Shown: one piece after another, positions 55,870 through 64,000 of the stretch
Position numbering within the stretch: position 1 is the stretch's first letter
How the letters are laid out: every line of letters begins with the position of its first letter
Assembly: GCF_029871235.1 (NCBI RefSeq)
Contig: NZ_SSOM01000029.1
Coordinates: 1 to 64,000, forward strand
Origin: Pseudomonas sp. BN411
Lineage (GTDB): Bacteria; Pseudomonadota; Gammaproteobacteria; Pseudomonadales; Pseudomonadaceae
DNA: 64,000 nucleotides
Reading direction: 5' to 3'
Translations under genes and position numbers: made by a program
The notes under the pieces: generated by a model
Databases searched by the model: none
What the model was told of the DNA's origin: nothing
Seen by the model: the letters and a program-made list of their open reading frames with translations, nothing else

Positions 55870-56727
55870 ATGCAGTCGAACTCCGCCGTAGAACCCGTTC
55901 TGCTCTGGCTCGACCTGACGCGTGACAGGTCGACGGGCAAGCTCATGGAGCAATTCCGGGGGCGGTGTGAATGCCGGTTGGCCAGCGGCCGGGACGCGCC
56001 GGGAAGGGAGCATCTGCGCCAGATCGACATGATCTGCATCCATTTCGACCGCCCCGATGTAGGCGGACTCAACCTGCTGCTGGATATCAAGCGCAGCTAC
56101 CCGTCCATCCCCATCAGCATGTTCACCATCCAGCACTCCGAGGAACTGGCGATCTGGGCAATGCGCGCACGGGTCTGGGAGTTCGTGGTACTGCCCCTGG
56201 ATACCGAGGAGCAAAGTCGCTACCTGGACAGCCTGCAACGGCTCAGCGAAGTACGCCGCGCCGTCACCAGCCTGGGCCGCAAGCCACTGCTGGACCGCAA
56301 TCCACCTATGCCGGACAGCATCCGCCTGACCGCTGGCCACCAGAAGCACAAGGCGATCTGCAAGGTGATGCCCTACATCGAGCAGCATTTCTGCGACAGC
56401 GTGGACCAGAAGGAACTGGCCCAGCAGTGCGGCATGACCCCCTTCCGCTTCAGCCGCCTGTTCAAGGAGGTGAACGGCGTCGGTTTCATGGAATACATCC
56501 TTGGCAAGCGCATGGACTTCGCCAAGCAGCTGCTGGAGAACAGCCAGATGCCGGTCACCAGCATCGGCTACGAGGCCGGTTTCAAGGACCCGTCCTACTT
56601 CGCCCGCGCCTTCAAGCAGTTAGTCGGCTGCAGCCCCAGCGAGTATCGCCAGGGCTGTCGCTCGGACACGGCGCCAATGCCATCCGCCGTCGAAACCGAC
56701 GAAGCGGTGCTGGGCATCGGCGCCTAG
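55870..56727 (+). CDS. AraC-type regulator with a receiver-like N-terminus, divergent from flp
   Basis: 285 residues. The C-terminal domain (about 165-265) is an AraC/XylS double helix-turn-helix: VDQKELAQQCGMTPFRFSRL, then GFKDPSYFARAFKQLVGCSP. The first 125 residues resemble a response-regulator receiver (IDMICIHFDRPDVGGLNLLL and SIPISMFTI), but the usual phospho-Asp neighbourhood is altered and the switch Lys is not clear, so it may be a pseudo-receiver. It faces the Tad operon and probably controls it. In PAO1 the pilus is controlled by PprB, which is a different family. Confidence 0.8.
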   Translation: MQSNSAVEPVLLWLDLTRDRSTGKLMEQFRGRCECRLASGRDAPGREHLRQIDMICIHFDRPDVGGLNLLLDIKRSYPSIPISMFTIQHSEELAIWAMRARVWEFVVLPLDTEEQSRYLDSLQRLSEVRRAVTSLGRKPLLDRNPPMPDSIRLTAGHQKHKAICKVMPYIEQHFCDSVDQKELAQQCGMTPFRFSRLFKEVNGVGFMEYILGKRMDFAKQLLENSQMPVTSIGYEAGFKDPSYFARAFKQLVGCSPSEYRQGCRSDTAPMPSAVETDEAVLGIGA

Positions 56728-56730
56728 GCC

Positions 56731-59109
<2,379 letters not shown>

Positions 59110-59128
59110 TCAGGCTCGTTCTCTTGAA

Positions 59129-59156
59129 ACAAAAAGAGCAGCCGGGGCTGCTCTTT
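59129..59156 (-). terminator. Rho-independent terminator after zipA
   Basis: AAAGAGCAGCC and GGCTGCTCTTT form a stem with a T run on the minus strand, 19 bases after the zipA stop. It would end the zipA transcript before ligA. Confidence 0.85.
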
Positions 59157-59174
59157 CGTTGACTGGGCGCCGGA

Positions 59175-59990
59175 TCAGCGCTTCTGGGTCATGTGCTTGC
59201 GCTCGAATTCGACGATGCGCTGGCGGTAATGCTCGATGGTCTGGGCAGTCATCACACTGCGCTGGTCATCCTTCAGCTCGCCGTTCAGTTCCTGGGACAG
59301 CTTGCGGGCGGCGGCGACCATCACATCGAAGGCCTGCTTTGGATGACGCGGGCCCGGCAGCCCGAGGAAGAAGCTCACGGCGCGGGTGCTGAAGTGGTCG
59401 ATATCGTCCAGGTCGAAGGTGCCGGGCTTGACGCCGTTGGCCATGGAGAACAGCACTTCACCGTTACCGGCCATGCTTTCGTGGCGATGGAAGATGTCCA
59501 TGGCGCCGAAGCGCAGGCCGCTTTCCAGAATGTTCTGCAGCAGGGCCGGGCCTTTGAAGCCGTCTTCATCGCGGGCGACGACGTTGATGACCAGGACTTC
59601 CTCGACCGGAACTTCCTGGGCCTGCACCTGCGGATGGACCTTGCCGTTCTTCTTGCCTTCATCGACCGGGTTGAGCAGGGTCGGCACCGGCTCGTCGAGG
59701 TTCAGGTCGCCCTGCTGCGGCTCGCCGCGGCGCTTGCCGGCTTCGCGAGCGCTGAGCGATGGCAGGTCTTCCTCGTCCAGGGATGGCTCCTGGTGCGAGC
59801 GGTCCTTGACCCGCGACGGGCCAAGCAGGTTTGGATCTTCATCGTCATCCGGGGCGTTGGAGAAGCTGCGATCCAGCTTGAACTTGAGTTTCCCCTTGCC
59901 GCCACTCATGCGGCGCCAGCCATCGAACAGAATGCCGGCGATTACGATGATGCCAATGACAATCAGCCACTCGCGCAGACCGATATCCAT
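59175..59990 (-). CDS. zipA: Cell division protein ZipA
   Basis: 271 residues. One N-terminal membrane helix ([20 protein letters not shown]) is followed by an acidic, charged linker (about 30-125) and a C-terminal FtsZ-binding domain with [17 protein letters not shown] and the [14 protein letters not shown] segment. Anchors FtsZ to the membrane. Usual neighbour of smc and ligA. Confidence 0.95.
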   Translation of the reverse strand: MDIGLREWLIVIGIIVIAGILFDGWRRMSGGKGKLKFKLDRSFSNAPDDDEDPNLLGPSRVKDRSHQEPSLDEEDLPSLSAREAGKRRGEPQQGDLNLDEPVPTLLNPVDEGKKNGKVHPQVQAQEVPVEEVLVINVVARDEDGFKGPALLQNILESGLRFGAMDIFHRHESMAGNGEVLFSMANGVKPGTFDLDDIDHFSTRAVSFFLGLPGPRHPKQAFDVMVAAARKLSQELNGELKDDQRSVMTAQTIEHYRQRIVEFERKHMTQKR

Positions 59991-60226
59991 GTAGTCCTGT
60001 GTCCCCTAGTGAAAAAATGCAAACAGACAATGGTGAAGAAAGGACATCCCGTCCCCTGAAACGTGGCGCCCAACTCCATGTTCTGAATGGCGTTTTCCAC
60101 GTGCGACAAAATTGGGCATAAAGCTAGCACGACAAGCCCAGCAGAGAAACCTCTGATAGAGGCTTACTCCAAAGCCAACGCGAATTTGATCCCCGGAGCT
60201 TTCCAGGGTTCACAAGTGGCCGACCA
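59991..60226. other. Intergenic region between smc and zipA without recognisable gene
   Basis: 236 bases, with TTTCCACGTGCGACAAAATTG and an AT-richer stretch near 60000-60060. No credible gene, tRNA or terminator. It may carry the zipA promoter. Confidence 0.6.
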
Positions 60227-63200
60227 CTAGGCCTCGACCATCGACATCGCCTCCTCCACATCCACCGCCACCAGACGCGAGCAGCCAGGCTCGTGCATGG
60301 TCACACCCATCAGCTGATCGGCCATTTCCATGGCGATCTTGTTGTGGGTGATATAGATGAACTGCACTTTCTCGGACATTTCCTTCACCAGTCGCGCATA
60401 ACGACCGACGTTTGCGTCGTCCAGCGGCGCGTCCACCTCGTCCAGCATGCAGAACGGCGCCGGATTGAGCTGGAAGATGGCGAACACCAGGGCCAGCGCG
60501 GTAAGCGCCTTCTCGCCACCGGACAGCAGGTGAATGGTGCTGTTCTTCTTGCCCGGCGGCCGCGCCATGATGGCCACGCCGGTGTCCAGCAAGTCTTCGC
60601 CAGTCAGCTCCAGGTAGGCATGGCCACCGCCGAATACCTTCGGGAACAGCGCCTGGAGACCGGCGTTGATCTGGTCGAAGGTTTCCTTGAAGCGGTTACG
60701 GGTTTCCTTGTCGATCTTGCGGATGACGTTTTCCAGCGTCTCCAGGGCTTCCACCAGGTCGTCGTTCTGCGCATCCAGGTAGCGCTTGCGCTCCGATTGC
60801 TGCTGGTACTCGTCGATGGCCGCAAGGTTGATCGGCCCGAGGCGCTGGATACGCGCGGCAAGGCGTTCGAGCTCTTCTTCCCAGGCGCTTTCGCTGGCCT
60901 CGGCGGGAAGGGTGGCGAGTACGCCATGCAGGTCGTAGCCATCCTCGTGAAGCTGGTCCTGCAGGGTCTTGCGGCGGACCGTCAGGGCCTGCCATTCCAG
61001 GCGTTGCTGTTCCAGCTGGCCACGCAGCAGTTGAGCCTGCTGCTCGGCCTGGGTACGGCGTTTTTCGGCGTCGCGCAGTTCGCGGTCGGCATCTTCCAGG
61101 GCCAGCCGCGCCTGCTTGAGTTCTTCCTCCACGCCAAGGCGCTTCTCCAGCAGTTCTTCCAGCTTCAGGCGCAACTCTTCCAGCGGCGCGGCGCCCTCCT
61201 CCAGGTTCAGGCTGAGCTGCTCACGGCGCTCGTTGAGGCGCTCGAACTGCAGGGTCAGGCGCTCCAGGGCCTGGCGGGTGGAGTCGTGCTGCGCCGTCAG
61301 GGAGCCGACGCGAACCGCCAACTGGTGGGCATGGTCCTTGTGCTGGCGGGCTTCCTGGCGAATCCGGTCGAGGCGCTCACGCAGGCTGTCGCGCTCGGCG
61401 AGGAGCTTTTCGCGCTGCTCGGTATCGCTGGCCATGGCGTCCAGTGCGTCCTGCAGGGTCAGACGGGCCTCGCCCAACTGTTCATGCTCCAGGGCCCGCT
61501 GCTCGTCCAACTCGCGTAGTTCTTCTTCCAGGCGACGGCGGCGCAGGGCCAACTGCTCCACCTTCGCCTGCTGAGCGGACAGGCGGGCCTTGAGCTCGCC
61601 CAGGGCGCGGGATTCTTCCTGCAGCAGGCGGCGCTGCTGCTCACGGGATTCTTCCTGTTGACGCTGGTCGTCACGCAGCCGCTGCAGGAGTTCTTCCAGT
61701 TGCTCCAGGGCGGCTTCGCGCTCTTCGCGCTCGGCATGCAGGCGTTCCAGTTCCTGGCCACGGGCCAGCAGACCGCTCTCCGCTTCACTGGCACGGCGCA
61801 CCCGCAGGAAATTGCGTCCTACCCAGTAGCCATCCCGGCTTATAAGGCTTTCGCCCTCACCCAGGCTGCCACGGCGGGCCAGGGCCTGGTCGAGGCTTTC
61901 CACGGGCTGGACCTTGGCCAGCCAGGGCGCCAGGTCCACTGGCGCCTCGACCTTGTCCAGCAGGCTACCCGGAACCCGCGCCCCGCCCTTGCCGGCACTG
62001 GCCAGGCGCAGTTCGCCCTGGCTGAAACCGGACAGGTCGAGGCCGTTGAATTCGTCCAGCAACACGGCCTGCAGATCAGCGCCGAGCACGGTTTCCACCG
62101 CCAGCTCCCAGCCCTGCTCCACGCGCAGGCCCTCAGCCAGGCGGGGGCGATCAGCCAGATTGTGCTCCCGCAGCCATTCGGCGGCGCCCTTGCCGGGGTT
62201 CAGCGCGGCCTGCTGAAGGGCCTCCAGCGAGGCGATGCGGCCGTTCAGGCGCTGCAGTTCGCCCTGAGCCTGCTGCTGGGCCTGGTTGGCCTGCTGCAGC
62301 TCTTCACGTAGTTGGTCCAGGCGCTCCGCCAGGCCCTGTTCGGCGGCCTGGAGCTCTTCCAGGCGCATGTCGCCAACAGCCAGTTCTTCGAGCATTTCCT
62401 GGATTGCGGCATCTTCCGGGTCTGCGGCCAGTTGGGCGCGCTCGTCATTGAGGCGACGCTGGCGCTCCAGCAGGCGCTCCAGGCTCTGCTCCAGCTGCTG
62501 GATGCGCGACTGCTGCACTTCGGCCTGGCGGCGCGGCTCGGCGCTGCACTGGTTGAAGCCATCCCACTGCTCCTGCCAGGCATGCATGCCGGTTTCCGCT
62601 TCCTCCAGCTGGGCAGCGGCCTCTTCGGCGGCGGCGGCACTCATTTCCTGCTCGGGGCCGAGCATCTCCAGCTCTTCGCTCAGGGTGGCGAGCAAGGTGC
62701 GGTCGTGGCCCAGGTGGGATTCGGTTTCCTGGCGGGCGCGTTCGGCCTCGCGCAGGTCGTCCTGCAACTGGCGCAGGCGCTGCTGGCCGTGCTGGATGCT
62801 CTGCTCCACCCGGGCGATATCACCGCCCACTGAATAGAAGCGGCCCTGCACCTGATTGAAGCGTTCGGACAGCTCGTGGTGTCCGTCGCGCAAACGTTCA
62901 ATGCTGGCGTCGGCGTTGCGCTGCTCGGCCACCAGGGCCTCGAAGCTGACCTCCTGGTTGCCGATCACCGCCTCACGCTGGCCGACCTGGTCGTTCAACG
63001 CGCGCCACTTCAGGGCCGCGAGCTGGGCCTTGAGCTGACGCTCCTCGGCCTTGTACTCCTGGTACTTTTCGGCGGACTGGGCCTGGCGGTGCAGGCGTTC
63101 CAGTTGGCGCTCCAGTTCTTCGCGCAGGTCGGTCAGGCGCGCCAGGTTCTCCTGGGTGCGGCGGATGCGGCTCTCGGTCTCGCGGCGGCGCTCCTTGTAC

Positions 63201-63715
63201 TTGGAGATGCCGGCGGCTTCCTCGATGAAGTTGCGCAGGTCCTCGGGCTTGGCCTCGATCAGTTTGGAGATCATCCCCTGCTCGATGATCGAGTAACTGC
63301 GCGGGCCCAGGCCGGTGCCGAGGAAGATATCGGTGATATCACGGCGCCGGCACTTTGTGCCGTTGAGGAAATAGGTGTTCTGGCCGTCGCGGCTGACACG
63401 GCGGCGAATGGAAATCTCGGCGAAGGCGGCGTACTCGCCCACCAGGGTGTTATCGGAGTTGTCGAAGATCAGCTCGATGCTGGCCTGAGCGACCGGTTTG
63501 CGGGTATTGGAGCCGTTGAAGATGACGTCGGTCATCGACTCGCCACGGAGGTTCTTCGCCGAACTCTCGCCCATTACCCAGCGAACGGCGTCGATGATGT
63601 TCGACTTGCCGCAACCATTGGGGCCGACCACGGCCGCCATGTTGCTGGGGAAGCTGACGGTGGTCGGGTCCACGAAGGACTTGAAGCCGGCCAGCTTGAT
63701 GCACTTCAGCCGCAT
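60227..63715 (-). CDS. smc: Chromosome partition protein SMC
   Basis: 1162 residues. Walker A is GPNGCGKSNIIDAV at about residue 32; two long coiled coils with a hinge near residue 520-620 (GKGAAEWLREHNLADRP and LGADLQAVLLDEF); signature HLLSGGEKALTALALVF and Walker B CMLDEVDAPLDDANV at the C-terminus. It compacts and segregates the chromosome with ScpA and ScpB. Starts 13 bases after the GntR gene end. Confidence 0.97.
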   Translation of the reverse strand: MRLKCIKLAGFKSFVDPTTVSFPSNMAAVVGPNGCGKSNIIDAVRWVMGESSAKNLRGESMTDVIFNGSNTRKPVAQASIELIFDNSDNTLVGEYAAFAEISIRRRVSRDGQNTYFLNGTKCRRRDITDIFLGTGLGPRSYSIIEQGMISKLIEAKPEDLRNFIEEAAGISKYKERRRETESRIRRTQENLARLTDLREELERQLERLHRQAQSAEKYQEYKAEERQLKAQLAALKWRALNDQVGQREAVIGNQEVSFEALVAEQRNADASIERLRDGHHELSERFNQVQGRFYSVGGDIARVEQSIQHGQQRLRQLQDDLREAERARQETESHLGHDRTLLATLSEELEMLGPEQEMSAAAAEEAAAQLEEAETGMHAWQEQWDGFNQCSAEPRRQAEVQQSRIQQLEQSLERLLERQRRLNDERAQLAADPEDAAIQEMLEELAVGDMRLEELQAAEQGLAERLDQLREELQQANQAQQQAQGELQRLNGRIASLEALQQAALNPGKGAAEWLREHNLADRPRLAEGLRVEQGWELAVETVLGADLQAVLLDEFNGLDLSGFSQGELRLASAGKGGARVPGSLLDKVEAPVDLAPWLAKVQPVESLDQALARRGSLGEGESLISRDGYWVGRNFLRVRRASEAESGLLARGQELERLHAEREEREAALEQLEELLQRLRDDQRQQEESREQQRRLLQEESRALGELKARLSAQQAKVEQLALRRRRLEEELRELDEQRALEHEQLGEARLTLQDALDAMASDTEQREKLLAERDSLRERLDRIRQEARQHKDHAHQLAVRVGSLTAQHDSTRQALERLTLQFERLNERREQLSLNLEEGAAPLEELRLKLEELLEKRLGVEEELKQARLALEDADRELRDAEKRRTQAEQQAQLLRGQLEQQRLEWQALTVRRKTLQDQLHEDGYDLHGVLATLPAEASESAWEEELERLAARIQRLGPINLAAIDEYQQQSERKRYLDAQNDDLVEALETLENVIRKIDKETRNRFKETFDQINAGLQALFPKVFGGGHAYLELTGEDLLDTGVAIMARPPGKKNSTIHLLSGGEKALTALALVFAIFQLNPAPFCMLDEVDAPLDDANVGRYARLVKEMSEKVQFIYITHNKIAMEMADQLMGVTMHEPGCSRLVAVDVEEAMSMVEA

Positions 63716-63728
63716 CGATGCGCTCCGT

Positions 63729-64000
63729 TCAACGCTCGGCCAGCGCCGCGAGCACCAGGTCGCAGTTCTGTTTGCCGTAGCCCAACAGCACTTCGCGAAT
63801 CCTCGCCTGGTCGCGGGCGATCACCGCCAGCAGCAGGTCGTCGAACACAGCACCGAGGTTCTCCATCTGGCCGCGACGGCGCTCAAGGGCCATGTAGTAG
63901 GTGCGGGCGATGGCCGGCTGCAGGTTATCCAGGGTCTGCTGCAGGTAGGGGTTGTCGGCGAAGGGATAGGCCGTCTGCATGATGGCGAAGCTGGCCTCGA
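63729..64000 (-). CDS. GntR-family regulator, C-terminal part (cut by the window edge)
   Basis: The frame runs open to the window end, so it starts outside. The visible 90 residues (EASFAIMQTAYPFADNPYLQ and ARTYYMALERRRGQMENLGA) belong to the FCD all-helical effector domain of the FadR subgroup. In PAO1 a GntR gene (PA1526) lies at this place beside smc. An ATG at 63980 is internal, not the start. Ligand unknown. Confidence 0.85.
   Translation of the reverse strand, partial: EASFAIMQTAYPFADNPYLQQTLDNLQPAIARTYYMALERRRGQMENLGAVFDDLLLAVIARDQARIREVLLGYGKQNCDLVLAALAER

Overview
The window is a chromosomal segment of a high-GC gammaproteobacterium, almost certainly a Pseudomonas (sensu lato). Several blocks match the gene order I remember from P. 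aeruginosa PAO1: tRNA-Glu/tRNA-Ala next to gltX, then a LysR regulator, an EmrAB-type pump, uvrB, an aromatic aminotransferase, tRNA-Asn and a ComEA-like protein; rpsA-ihfB; recR-ybaB-dnaX; and GntR-smc-zipA-ligA. Other blocks differ from PAO1, so this is a related species. I could not run a search to name it.

Layout. 1-10.3 kb: translation and repair housekeeping genes plus an efflux pump. 10.3-11.7 kb: an AT-rich scar where the O-antigen locus normally lies. It still holds a broken C-terminal piece of a WbpM-type sugar dehydratase. 11.7-13.8 kb: ihfB and rpsA. 14-17.8 kb: a four-gene catabolic operon (FAD monooxygenase, RidA, DUF1028 hydrolase, ArgE-like deacylase). 18-19.5 kb: a YdcZ-type membrane protein divergent from a LysR regulator. 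19.5-23.5 kb: a FAN1-type nuclease and a DinG/Rad3-like helicase behind a LexA box. 23.5-25.7 kb: endA, a second LexA box driving two small unknown genes, and an EamA transporter. 26-28.1 kb: a possible 24-residue peptide gene, a thiolase and a TetR regulator. 28.1-32.4 kb: putA with an operator-rich promoter. 32.6-35.3 kb: a formyltransferase, a hotdog thioesterase and an acyl-CoA dehydrogenase. 35.4-38.7 kb: recR, ybaB and dnaX. 38.8-42.7 kb: a periplasmic binding protein, the SRP RNA, a chemoreceptor and an HU-like protein. 42.7-56.7 kb: a complete Flp/Tad pilus locus with an unusual AAA ATPase and a pseudo-receiver AraC regulator. 56.7-64 kb: ligA, zipA, smc and the end of a GntR regulator.

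How the genes fit together. Two separate LexA-box promoters mark two SOS units, one of them led by a proline-rich microprotein. The Tad genes form one long operon reading leftward from flp: pilin, prepilin peptidase, AAA ATPase, RcpC, secretin, lipoprotein, TadG, two TadE-like proteins, TadZ, TadA, TadB, TadC and TadD. Its likely regulator is divergently transcribed. The putA promoter carries four GTTGCA motifs, the known PutA DNA target, which fits autoregulation by the PutA ribbon-helix-helix domain.
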